NCBI GenBank assembly: GCA_024226735.1
Contig: JAAELL010000348.1
Location: 22,569-86,568, forward strand
Length of the DNA stretch: 64,000 nt
Reading direction: 5' to 3'
From: a bacterium
GTDB lineage: Bacteria; Planctomycetota; UBA1135; GCA-002686595
Notes under the pieces: generated by a model
Seen by the model: only the letters and a program-made list of their open reading frames with translations
Database searches by the model: none
What the model was told of the DNA's origin: nothing
Made by a program: the position numbers and the translations under genes
In this document: piece after piece, positions 8,881 to 17,343 of the stretch
Layout: each line of letters opens with the position of its first letter
Position numbering within the stretch: the first letter of the stretch is position 1

Positions 8881-9609
8881 TCAGGTGCGCAGCAGCCTCT
8901 GCAAGAACGTGCGCGGCCGTTGGTACGCGAAGATCCGCTCCTCGCCAAACCGGCACACGTGCGCATCCGGACCGTAGCGTCCCCAGGCGAACCCGTCGCC
9001 CTCGCGTGCGTTGCGCAGGTCGACGATCTCGAAGGTCGCGTCGAGCTCGGCCGCGAAGCGCTCGAGGTGCCTGTCGCCCGACGCCCGGCACGCGGCGACT
9101 GTGCGCGCGCCGTCGCTGCCGTCGTCCCAGATGTTGACGACGTCGTCGTTCGAGACGCGGTCGATCCCGCTCGAGAACGGCGGGCCCGCCATCTTCAGGG
9201 TTTCGCGCACGAACCGCTCGAGGCTCTCCGACTGATAGACGAGCACGGGCGGATCGTGGCTGACGAAGAACACCGGACCGAAGTTGGTGCTGCTGGACGT
9301 GATGTCGGCGACCCAGGAATTGCCGTAGCCGTCCTCCGCGATCGCGATCGGGCACGAGAACAGCTCGGCGAACTCGTAGTCATCGACCCCGACGAAATCG
9401 ATCTCGGGCACGAGTCCCGAGCCCGCGAAGCCACGCGCGAAGCCGAGTGCTGCGCGCACGTCGTCACTCAGCGTCGTGGGCAGCGCAGCTTCGAAGGCGC
9501 GCAAGTCCACGTCCGAGAGCGCGGGCTTGAGCTCGAGGCGAGCGAACGCTCCAGAGCCGCTGTCCGTGCGCAGTCCATCGGCCTTGTGTAGGGTCTCGAG
9601 CAGGGTCAT
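8881..9609 (-). CDS. SUKH (SMI1/KNR4) family protein
   Basis: A 242-residue protein whose first 160 residues fit the SUKH fold: GYGNSWVADI, then GPVFFVSHDPPVLVYQS and SLERFVRETL. The rest is poorly conserved to my eye. SUKH proteins are widespread immunity proteins for polymorphic toxins, though some have other roles. No toxin gene is adjacent, so this copy may be an orphan immunity gene or have a housekeeping role. The ATG at 9609 has AGGAG at a good distance upstream, which settles the start. It converges with the sulfatase gene. Confidence 0.75.
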   Translation of the reverse strand: MTLLETLHKADGLRTDSGSGAFARLELKPALSDVDLRAFEAALPTTLSDDVRAALGFARGFAGSGLVPEIDFVGVDDYEFAELFSCPIAIAEDGYGNSWVADITSSSTNFGPVFFVSHDPPVLVYQSESLERFVRETLKMAGPPFSSGIDRVSNDDVVNIWDDGSDGARTVAACRASGDRHLERFAAELDATFEIVDLRNAREGDGFAWGRYGPDAHVCRFGEERIFAYQRPRTFLQRLLRT

Positions 9610-9756
9610 CGGGGCATCTCCTGCATCGCAGATCGACTGCGGAAATGGGCATCTTGAGACGAGATCGGATTGGCTCGAATCGAGGCGAGAGAGCGGCCCC
9701 CATCCACTAGTGGCTGTCGGAGTAGTCACGATTCGCGAGCCACCCTTCCACCTGAG

Positions 9757-11088
9757 TCAATCCGAGATCATCGACGTCACGATCTCGGGGAACGCGACGA
9801 CGAGCCCGAGCGCAATCAGCTGGATCGCGATGAACGGCACCACGCCGCGGTAGATCGCGGTGGTCGGAATCTCTTTCGGGGCGACGCCGCGCAGGTAGAA
9901 GAGCGAGAACCCGAACGGCGGCGTCAGGAACGAGGTCTGCAGGTTCATCGCGATCATCACGCCGAACCACACCATGTCGTCGTCGGTGATCCCGAGGGCG
10001 CGCGCCGCCGGCACGATCAACGGCAGGATGATGAAGGCGATCTCGAAGAAGTCGATGAAAAAGCCGAGCACGAAGATCGTGACGTTGGTCGCGATCAAGA
10101 GGCCGACGATGCCGCCGGGCAGATTCGTCAGGAGATCCTCGATCCACACGTCGCCGTAGACGCCACGGAACACGAGCGCGAACGCAGTCGAGCCGATCAA
10201 GATGAAGATGACCATCGACGTGAGCCGCATCGTCTCCTGCATCGTCCCTTCGATGGCGGCGCGCGTCAGCCGCCGGTTGGCCGCCGCCAAGATCAACGCG
10301 CCGACCGCTCCGAGCGCGCCCGCCTCGGTCGGGGTCGCGACGCCGACGAAGATGCTGCCAAGCACGAGCACGATCAGGATCAGCGGCGGCAAGAGCACCT
10401 TGACGACCGACCTCGCGAGCGAGCCCGCATGTGCGTCGCGCTCTTCTTTCGGGATCGCCGGGGCGAGCTCCGGCCGCACCAGCGCAATCACCGCCACGTA
10501 GAGCGCGAACAACAACGCCAGCCCGAGCCCGGGAATGAGCGAGCCGACGAAGAGATCACCGACGCTGACGCTGAGCTGGTCGGCGAGCACGATCAGCACG
10601 ATGCTGGGCGGCACGATCTGTCCGAGCGTTCCCGACGCCGCGATGACGCCCGTCGCGAGCGTCTCAGCGTAGCCGTAGCGCTGCATGATCGGCAGCGAGA
10701 TCATCCCCATCGCGACGACCGAGGCGCCGACGACTCCGGTGGCGGCCGCGAGCAACGTCCCGACGAACACGACCGCGAGCGCGAGCCCGCCGCGCATCGG
10801 CCCGAACAGCAAGCCGATCGTGCGCAAGAGGTCTTCGGCGAGCTTCGAGCGCTCGAGCATCGTGCCCATGAAGATGAAGAAGGGCACGGCGAGGAGCACG
10901 TAGTTCGACATGACGCCGAACACTCGTTCCGGGAAAGCGTACAGGAGCGACCATTCGAAGTAGCCCTGCGCGACGCCGATGAAAGCGAAGACGAGCGCGG
11001 TGCCGCCGAGCGAGAACGCCACGGGATAGCCCGCGAAGATCAACACGAACACACACGCGAACATCAACGGGCCGAGGTAGTCGCCCAT
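9757..11088 (-). CDS. TRAP transporter large permease (DctM type)
   Basis: The ion-coupled transport subunit, 443 residues, with about 12 hydrophobic segments across its length. Family landmarks include ATGVVGASVVAMG, ASGTLGQIVPPSI, GVATPTEAGALGAVGA and TPPFGFSLFYLRG. The ATG at 11088 overlaps the stop of the small permease gene in a TGATG, so the two are made together. Together with the small subunit it would import an organic acid across the inner membrane using a cation gradient. The likely receptor is encoded at 4056-5219, some 4.5 kb away on the other strand. Confidence 0.93.
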   Translation of the reverse strand: MGDYLGPLMFACVFVLIFAGYPVAFSLGGTALVFAFIGVAQGYFEWSLLYAFPERVFGVMSNYVLLAVPFFIFMGTMLERSKLAEDLLRTIGLLFGPMRGGLALAVVFVGTLLAAATGVVGASVVAMGMISLPIMQRYGYAETLATGVIAASGTLGQIVPPSIVLIVLADQLSVSVGDLFVGSLIPGLGLALLFALYVAVIALVRPELAPAIPKEERDAHAGSLARSVVKVLLPPLILIVLVLGSIFVGVATPTEAGALGAVGALILAAANRRLTRAAIEGTMQETMRLTSMVIFILIGSTAFALVFRGVYGDVWIEDLLTNLPGGIVGLLIATNVTIFVLGFFIDFFEIAFIILPLIVPAARALGITDDDMVWFGVMIAMNLQTSFLTPPFGFSLFYLRGVAPKEIPTTAIYRGVVPFIAIQLIALGLVVAFPEIVTSMISD

Positions 11089-11690
11089 CACACTCCGCCG
11101 TGCGGCTCCCGTCCCTTCGCTGTCTCTTGGACCTGTGCGGCCGCGAGCTCCTCGAGACCGATCGCACGCGCGTCGTGACCGCGCAGGAGCGCCGCGTTCT
11201 TGATGATCTCCGACAGCCCCTGCAACAGGAGCAGGAGGAACGCGATCGGCACGACCGTCCGAATCGGATAGCGCGCCAGTCCTCCAGGGTCGGGCGAGAT
11301 CTCGCGTACCGCCCACGACTCGCGCACGCTAGGGATACTGAAGGCGACACCGAGGACGCAGAACGGCACAAGCAGCAAGGCGCCGCCCAGAAGATCGATC
11401 CACGCCTTCGCACGCGCGGACAGGCGCCCGTACAGGACGTCGACCCGCACGTGCGCACCGGCGCGCAGCGCGTAGGGCGCGCCGAGCAGAAACACGAGGC
11501 TGAACAGGTACCATTGCAGCTCGATGTAGGCGTTGGACGACAGGTCGCGCCCGACGTAACGGCCGAGGAAGCGCGCGACGGCGTTGAACGCGCCGACGAG
11601 CACCATCGCGAACGCGAGCCAGCCGGCCAGCCGGCCGAGGCGGCGGTTGAAGGCGTCGATGCGCCGCGCGAGGGTGAGCCAGGGCGTCAT
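11088..11690 (-). CDS. TRAP transporter small permease (DctQ type)
   Basis: A 200-residue membrane subunit with four hydrophobic segments (about 22-40, 58-75, 95-117 and 140-160). The DctQ hallmark is ELQWYLFSLVFLLGAPYALR followed by AHVRVDVLY. A charged C-terminal tail of about 40 residues is longer than in many members. It is the first gene of the leftward dctQ-dctM pair and overlaps dctM by a TGATG. The 39-base gap to the HEAT-VWA gene that precedes it on the same strand leaves open read-through from that operon. Confidence 0.9.
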   Translation of the reverse strand: MTPWLTLARRIDAFNRRLGRLAGWLAFAMVLVGAFNAVARFLGRYVGRDLSSNAYIELQWYLFSLVFLLGAPYALRAGAHVRVDVLYGRLSARAKAWIDLLGGALLLVPFCVLGVAFSIPSVRESWAVREISPDPGGLARYPIRTVVPIAFLLLLLQGLSEIIKNAALLRGHDARAIGLEELAAAQVQETAKGREPHGGV

Positions 11691-11729
11691 GGGGGCGCGA
11701 AGATACCGAGGTGAGCGGCGATCCGCACG

Positions 11730-13520
11730 TCAGCGCACGAACACCATCTCGCCGCCGGTCTCGCTCGTCAATGCCTCGAGCACGCTCCCGTCCCAGCCCA
11801 CGGCGACGCAGTGGATGACGACGCCACGCAGCTCGTTCCAGCGCCGAACGTTCCTGATGATGCTACGCGGGTTGCTGATCCCCTCGGTCGGCTCGCCGTC
11901 GCTGAGCAGCACGATCGTGTCGACCTCCGGGTCCCGGAACGCGGCCTTGAGGGCATCGTGCATGTTCGTCCCACCCAGCTCGCGCAATTCTCGGACGGCG
12001 CGGCGGGCGCGCTTGCGATTCTGCTCGTCCATCCGCACGAGGTGCGGCTGCCAGGCGCTGACGTACGACTCGAAGAAGATCATGTTGACGTACTCGCCGT
12101 CACGAGTCGCGTCGATCGCCGCGAGCATCTCGCGCTGCATGCGCTCGAGCCGCCGCTCGTCCCGCATCGACCCCGAGATGTCCAACACGAACACGACGCG
12201 GTCCGAGTCGTAGCGCAGGCCGTAGAACTTCGGCGCCGCCTTCGTCGGTGCCGAGGCGCGCGCCGCGCGCCGGACACGGGCCGCCTCGAGTGCCGCCCCC
12301 CGCGCGGGCAGTGTGAACGTCTCGTGCTCGCCCTCCCACCACAGCTTCCAACGCTTGACTCCCTCGCCGTGGTCGAGCCCGGTCAGCTCGACGAGGGCCT
12401 GGTGGGCGACGGGCCGCAGCCGCACGCTGTCGTGCTCCAGGCGGGCGATCAGGTGCGGGATGGCCGCGCGCAGGCGGCGCCTGTTCGCCCCCTCCATCGC
12501 GCGCCTGCGAACGGTGGGGTGCCGATCCCCGATGAGCTCGACCAAGAGCTCGCCCGAGGTGTCGTCGCGCCCCTCGGCGAGCGCCAGGGCCGCGCCGAGG
12601 CGCAACGCGAAGTCGTCGCCACCCACGGCCCGCACCAGGTGCGGGTGGAAGTCGGGCGAGCTGAGCCGCGCCGATGCCAGCGCGCGGAACGCCGCGCAGC
12701 GCACCGCCGCCGACCCCTTGCGCTTCAGCCGCTCGAGCGTGGGCAAGTGGCTCTCGCCGCGGTTGCGCATCGCATCGATCGCCGCGACCGCGACGATGGG
12801 ACTCTTGCCGCCCATGGCCTTCTTCAAGAGTGCGGTCGTCTTGTCACCGGGGTGCAGGGCGACGGCGGCGACGACCATCGCACGCACTTCCTCGGGCGTC
12901 TTCGAGCTGCGCACGGCCGCGTGCAGCGTCTTCTGCGACTTGTCGTCGCGAAACGCCCCCAGCGCCCGCGCACCGACGTGGGATGGACCGGACACGCCAG
13001 GCCGGTAGTGATCCAGGAGGAGCTCGAGTGCCTCCTTGGTCTTCGCCGCGCTCAGCACGTCGACGAGGCCGCCGACCGCGATCTGGCGCGTCAGCTCGTC
13101 GGGGCAGTCATCCATGACTGCCTCGAGCGCCGGGACGGCCGCGGCCCCGAACGCGACGAGCGCGCGCGCTGCCGGTCGGCTCATGAACGTGCCGTCCGCG
13201 CGCGCGTAACCGGCGAGGAACTTCAGAGCCGAGCCTTCGAGCTGAGGCACGCCCGCGAAGTGCCGCAGCGCGTGCACGGCGCGCGGTCGGAGCACGATCG
13301 GAGCTCGCTCGGCGCTATCCAACAGGCCGTTGAGCGCCATGCGCGAGCGGCGCTTGCCGACGATGTCGAACACGTCGAGATCCAAGCCTTCTTCGCCGGC
13401 GATGATCTTCGCGACGAGCACGGCGGTATCGTCGTCTTGCGCCGCACTGAGCGGCGAGGCCAGCGGCGAGACGAACACGAGAGAGCACGCGAGGATCGCG
13501 CGCAGGATCCTTTGGGTCAC
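11730..13520 (-). CDS. Secreted HEAT-repeat plus VWA protein, copy 1
   Basis: A 596-residue secreted or envelope protein. A signal peptide (about 1-27, ending SAAQ) is followed by HEAT-like helical repeats (about 30-375), a linker with LTGLDHG and a W..WW motif (380-395), and a C-terminal von Willebrand A domain from about 437. The MIDAS is complete: DISGSM 447-452, Thr518 in GGTNMHD and Asp541 in LLSDGEPTEG, so it should bind a divalent cation and a protein partner. GTG start with one base between it and the stop of copy 2. The partner is unknown; domain order suggests a scaffold at the cell surface. Confidence 0.85.
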   Translation of the reverse strand: MTQRILRAILACSLVFVSPLASPLSAAQDDDTAVLVAKIIAGEEGLDLDVFDIVGKRRSRMALNGLLDSAERAPIVLRPRAVHALRHFAGVPQLEGSALKFLAGYARADGTFMSRPAARALVAFGAAAVPALEAVMDDCPDELTRQIAVGGLVDVLSAAKTKEALELLLDHYRPGVSGPSHVGARALGAFRDDKSQKTLHAAVRSSKTPEEVRAMVVAAVALHPGDKTTALLKKAMGGKSPIVAVAAIDAMRNRGESHLPTLERLKRKGSAAVRCAAFRALASARLSSPDFHPHLVRAVGGDDFALRLGAALALAEGRDDTSGELLVELIGDRHPTVRRRAMEGANRRRLRAAIPHLIARLEHDSVRLRPVAHQALVELTGLDHGEGVKRWKLWWEGEHETFTLPARGAALEAARVRRAARASAPTKAAPKFYGLRYDSDRVVFVLDISGSMRDERRLERMQREMLAAIDATRDGEYVNMIFFESYVSAWQPHLVRMDEQNRKRARRAVRELRELGGTNMHDALKAAFRDPEVDTIVLLSDGEPTEGISNPRSIIRNVRRWNELRGVVIHCVAVGWDGSVLEALTSETGGEMVFVR

Positions 13521-13521
13521 T

Positions 13522-15417
13522 TCAATGCACCTCGATGTAATCGCCCCCCGTTTCCTCCGCGAGCGCCTCCAAGAGGCCCGCCGTGTAGTCGACCGCGATG
13601 CAGTGGATCACGACCTTGCGCAGGCGATTCTCGGTGCGCACGGCGCGCAGGATCTCGAGCGGGTCGACGATCTTGCCTTCGGTCGGCTGGCCATCGGACA
13701 AGAGGAAGATCGTGTCGACGTCCTCGTCGTCGAACGCGCTCATCAGCCCGTCGTAGAGCGCGGTGCCGCCGTTCGCGGTCTGCTGGCGTACGTGGCGCAC
13801 CGACGCCTTGCGCGTCGAGTCCTCGACCTCGATCATGCGCTTCTTCCAACGCTGCGCACGCATCGCGAAGAACACGAGGTTGAAGCGCGCGCCGTCCGGC
13901 AACCCGTGCAGGGTCTCGGTGAGCTCGCGCTGCACAGCCTCGAGTCGGCTCTCCCCGCCCGTCCCGACGATGCCGACGGCGGCGGCCGGCCCGAGCGGGT
14001 AGGCCATCGACCCCGAGGTGTCGAGGACGAAGCAGACGCGGTCGGAATCGACACGGATCCCGTAGAACGCCGCCTGCGTCGCACCCGCCGCGCGCCGCTT
14101 GGCGCGGGCCGTATTGAGCTTCTCGGCCTCCGCGAGCCGCGGCACCGCGAAGGTCTGCTCCTCGGCCTTCCACCACGCGGACCAGCGCACGTGGGTCACA
14201 CCGTGGTCGAGGCCGGTGATCGACGAGAGCGCCTTCTGGATCCGGTGGCGCAGGCGCAGGGTCTCGACCTCCATCCTGGCGATCAGCAGCGGAATCGAGT
14301 CCTTGCGCCGCAGGTGCTGGCAAGCGTCGACGGCTTCCCCGCGCACGAGGTGGTGGTCGTCTGAGAGCAGCTCGTGCAGCCGCGCGACGCCGCTCGCATC
14401 GCGCAAGGCCGCGAGAGCGAAGCAGGCCCCCATGCGCAGCGCGAAATCGCGGTGCCCGGCTGCGGCGAACACGCGCTTCGTCCACGCCTCGTCCTCGGGC
14501 CGGATCGCCGACTGCGCGACGAGCGCGGCACGTCGCACCGCCGCGTCCCTCGAGCGTTCGAGCCGCTCGAGCTCGCGCCAGTGGCTGGTGATGCCGCGCT
14601 CGGAGAGGGCGTCGATCGTGGCGAGCAGGACGTCGGGATCCTTGCCGCGCAGCGCGTCGCGCAGGATCTTGTCGATGTCCTCGCCCGGGATCTTCGCCAG
14701 CGCCGCGACGACCATCGCCTGGACGTCGCCGGGCGTGCGCTTGTCGCGCAAGGTCTTGACGAAGAGGCGCCGGCACTCGTCGCTTTTGAACGCGCTCAAA
14801 GTGCGCACGCCGAGCTCGTGCGAGCCCGACAGCGGCGGGCGATACCAGGTCAGCAGCATCGCGAGGGCCTCTTTCGTCCCCGCCGTGCGCAACTCCGTCA
14901 GGAGGCCGCCGACGGCCACTTGGCGCACGATCGGATCCTTGGTCGCGTCGAACACCTCGCGCAGCGCCGACCGTGACGCGTCGCCGAACGAGCTCAAGGA
15001 CTTGACCGCGGCGCGCTGCTTGTAGGGAAAGCCGGACTGCGCCTCGCGCGTCAGGAACTCGAGCGCGTCGGCGGCGAGCGGGCCCCCGACGAACCAGCGG
15101 AACGCCTCGAACGCGGACTCGATGCCGGCGGGCGAGAACACCGCGAGCGCCGCCTGCTGCAGGGCAAGCAAGGCCTCGCGATCGCCGCGCGCGCCAATGA
15201 CGTCGAACAGGACCATGTCCGCCGCATCGCGCTTGGTCAGGATCTCCAGCAGAAGCTCCGAGGTGTCGCGCGGGTCGATCGGGGGGGCGTCCTCGTCGAC
15301 CGCATCCCCGGCGGCGGGCGCTGCTTGGGGCGCGGCGACCGCGCAGATCGGGACCGCACCACCGGCGAGGAGGAGAGCGACAGGCAGCGTCAGGGAGATG
15401 CGGAGGCGAGCGACCAT
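13522..15417 (-). CDS. Secreted HEAT-repeat plus VWA protein, copy 2
   Basis: A 631-residue paralogue of its two neighbours. The signal peptide is about residues 1-29, followed by an Ala/Asp-rich stretch, HEAT-like repeats, the linker SITGLDHG with RWSAWW, and a C-terminal VWA domain. MIDAS residues are visible in DTSGSM, NGGTALYDGL and LLSDGQPTEG. Compared with copy 1 the VWA domain carries an insertion (PLGPAAAVGIVGTGGESRLE) after the first MIDAS motif. It sits between copies 1 and 3, one base from copy 1 and 78 bases from copy 3, so the three are probably co-transcribed. The function is unknown. Confidence 0.85.
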   Translation of the reverse strand: MVARLRISLTLPVALLLAGGAVPICAVAAPQAAPAAGDAVDEDAPPIDPRDTSELLLEILTKRDAADMVLFDVIGARGDREALLALQQAALAVFSPAGIESAFEAFRWFVGGPLAADALEFLTREAQSGFPYKQRAAVKSLSSFGDASRSALREVFDATKDPIVRQVAVGGLLTELRTAGTKEALAMLLTWYRPPLSGSHELGVRTLSAFKSDECRRLFVKTLRDKRTPGDVQAMVVAALAKIPGEDIDKILRDALRGKDPDVLLATIDALSERGITSHWRELERLERSRDAAVRRAALVAQSAIRPEDEAWTKRVFAAAGHRDFALRMGACFALAALRDASGVARLHELLSDDHHLVRGEAVDACQHLRRKDSIPLLIARMEVETLRLRHRIQKALSSITGLDHGVTHVRWSAWWKAEEQTFAVPRLAEAEKLNTARAKRRAAGATQAAFYGIRVDSDRVCFVLDTSGSMAYPLGPAAAVGIVGTGGESRLEAVQRELTETLHGLPDGARFNLVFFAMRAQRWKKRMIEVEDSTRKASVRHVRQQTANGGTALYDGLMSAFDDEDVDTIFLLSDGQPTEGKIVDPLEILRAVRTENRLRKVVIHCIAVDYTAGLLEALAEETGGDYIEVH

Positions 15418-15495
15418 GGCTCGCCACCTACCCTAGCGACCCGATCGGGTTTCGGGGTCGTACGGAACCCGTAACGAGCGGCTGGCGGCCACGCC

Positions 15496-17340
15496 TCACT
15501 CGACGGAGTGATAGTCGCCGCCGGTGCCGCGCGCGAGCTGCGCCAGAAGCGCGCTCTCGCGGGCGATCGAGACGCAGTGGATCCGCACGCCACGCTTGCT
15601 CGCGCGACCCAGGACGTCCTTCACGATCCGCTCGGGCTCGCGCACGCTGCCCGCCGTCGGGGCGCCGTCCGACAGGACGACGAGCGACTCGACGCGCGGA
15701 TCCTCGAGGGCCGCGACCAATCCGTCGTAGAGCGCCGTCTCTCCGCGCGGGTTCTGGCGAGCGACGTGGCGCAGGGCGCGCACGCGCTCGTCCTCTGTCA
15801 TGGGCACGAGCCGGTCGCGCCAGACACGCGCGCTGCTCTCGAACAGGATCAGGTTGAACAGATCACCCGTTGCGTAGCGTTCGAGGGAGCGCGCGAGCTC
15901 GCGCTCGACGAGCTCGAGCCGCGTCGCGCCGCCGGCACTGCGCTCGGCCATCGACGACGAGACGTCGAGGACGAAGCACACCGCGGTCTCCTCGATCGTC
16001 ACGCCGAAGAACGTGGTGGACTTGGTCGTGCGGCCGCCGCGGACGCGCTCGCGCTCGAGGTGGGCCGCGAGCGCCTCCGCGCGCGTCGGCAGGACGAACC
16101 CCGCTCCCTCGCTGTCCCACCAGTCGCGCCAGCGGGCGGGCGAGAGACCGTGGTCGACGCCGGTGAGGCGCACGAGGACCTGGCGCGCAGCGCCGCGCAG
16201 GTAGCCCTCCTCGGCCTGCATGCGTTCGACGAGCGCACCGACGCTGCTCTTGGTGCGCAGGCCGGCCAGGCCTGCAATCGCGCTGCTGCGCACGCTGCTC
16301 GCCTCGTCGCTCGCGAGCTCGAACAGGGTCTCGTGCGCGCGCGGAGCGCTCGAACGCGCGAGGACGGTCGCGGCAGCGGAACGCCACTGCGGCTCCTTCG
16401 AGCGCGCCGTGCGCAGCATGCGCCGCAGCCAGCGTTCGTCGTCCGCACGGGCGCTGGACTGGGCGACGAAGGCGGCGCGCGCTACCGCGTCGCTGCCCTG
16501 CCGCTCGAGCCGTTCGAGCGCAAGGACGTGTCCGCGGTAGCCACGCTCGCCCAGCGCCTCGATCGCCGCGAGCCGGACCGCGTCGACGTCGACGTCGACC
16601 TTGGCCTTGGCCTCGATCTCGAGTGCACGCACGAGCAGCTCGTCGACCGCCTCGCCCGGCATCTCCTCGAGCGCGTCGATGATCATCGTCCGCGTCTGCG
16701 ACGCGAGTTCGGAGTCGAGCAGCGCCGCGCGAAACACAGCGAGGCAGGCCGCATTGTCGAACGCGCGCAGAGCGCGCACGCAGGCCGTACGCGGGCCCGA
16801 GATCGGGTAGCGATAGTGAGCGAGGATCAGCTCGAGGTCAGCCGGCCTGCGACGCACGCGCAGCTCGCTCAAGAGCGCGCCGACGGCGATCTGGCGGCAC
16901 GTGTCGACCTCGCTCTCTGCCGCGACTTCCGCCAAGTTGCGCTTCGCCGCCCCTCCGATCGCGACGAGACCGCGCACCGCGCCGATCTTGTGCAACCGCT
17001 CGCCATCCTCGGCGACGCCGGCGAGGAAGACGACGGCCTCGGCGCGCAAGGGCTCCTCGAAGTGCCGAAACGCCTCGTAGACGCGCTGCAACGACCACGG
17101 CGTGCTGACGTGTCGCGCCGCGCGCTCGAGCGCTGCCAGCGCTCTCTGGTCCCCGAGCTTGCCGAGACTCTCGAAGACCTTGTCCGGCGTGTCGTCGCCC
17201 CGCTCGCGAACGATCGCCAGGAGGCGCTGTGCCTCGCCTTCCTGGGCCTCGCCTTCCTGGGCCTCGCCTTCCTGGGCCTCACCATCCTGCGCCAGGCCGG
17301 GCGCAGGAACGAGGAGAGCCAGAAGGAGAGCGAGCCGCAA
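15496..17340 (-). CDS. Secreted HEAT-repeat plus VWA protein, copy 3
   Basis: A 614-residue third paralogue. A short signal peptide ending GLAQ is followed at once by a GEAQ/EGEAQ tandem repeat (about residues 18-38), then HEAT-like repeats, the linker RLTGVDHG with RWRDWW, and a VWA domain. The MIDAS is DVSSSM with RGETALYDGL and VLSDGAPTAG; the Gly of DxSGS is Ser here, which still satisfies DxSxS. The start lies three bases from the stop of the membrane sulfatase gene upstream in the operon. It diverges from copies 1 and 2 enough to suggest different partners rather than recent duplication. Confidence 0.84.
   Translation of the reverse strand: MRLALLLALLVPAPGLAQDGEAQEGEAQEGEAQEGEAQRLLAIVRERGDDTPDKVFESLGKLGDQRALAALERAARHVSTPWSLQRVYEAFRHFEEPLRAEAVVFLAGVAEDGERLHKIGAVRGLVAIGGAAKRNLAEVAAESEVDTCRQIAVGALLSELRVRRRPADLELILAHYRYPISGPRTACVRALRAFDNAACLAVFRAALLDSELASQTRTMIIDALEEMPGEAVDELLVRALEIEAKAKVDVDVDAVRLAAIEALGERGYRGHVLALERLERQGSDAVARAAFVAQSSARADDERWLRRMLRTARSKEPQWRSAAATVLARSSAPRAHETLFELASDEASSVRSSAIAGLAGLRTKSSVGALVERMQAEEGYLRGAARQVLVRLTGVDHGLSPARWRDWWDSEGAGFVLPTRAEALAAHLERERVRGGRTTKSTTFFGVTIEETAVCFVLDVSSSMAERSAGGATRLELVERELARSLERYATGDLFNLILFESSARVWRDRLVPMTEDERVRALRHVARQNPRGETALYDGLVAALEDPRVESLVVLSDGAPTAGSVREPERIVKDVLGRASKRGVRIHCVSIARESALLAQLARGTGGDYHSVE
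17231..17290. repeat. 15-bp tandem repeat inside copy 3
   Basis: Three exact copies of GCCTCGCCTTCCTGG and a fourth degenerate copy lie head to tail. On the coding (minus) strand they encode the repeated GEAQE unit just after the signal peptide. The 15-bp unit keeps the frame, so copy number could vary by slippage without breaking the gene, changing only the length of a flexible acidic linker. Confidence 0.9.
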
Positions 17341-17343
17341 GCC

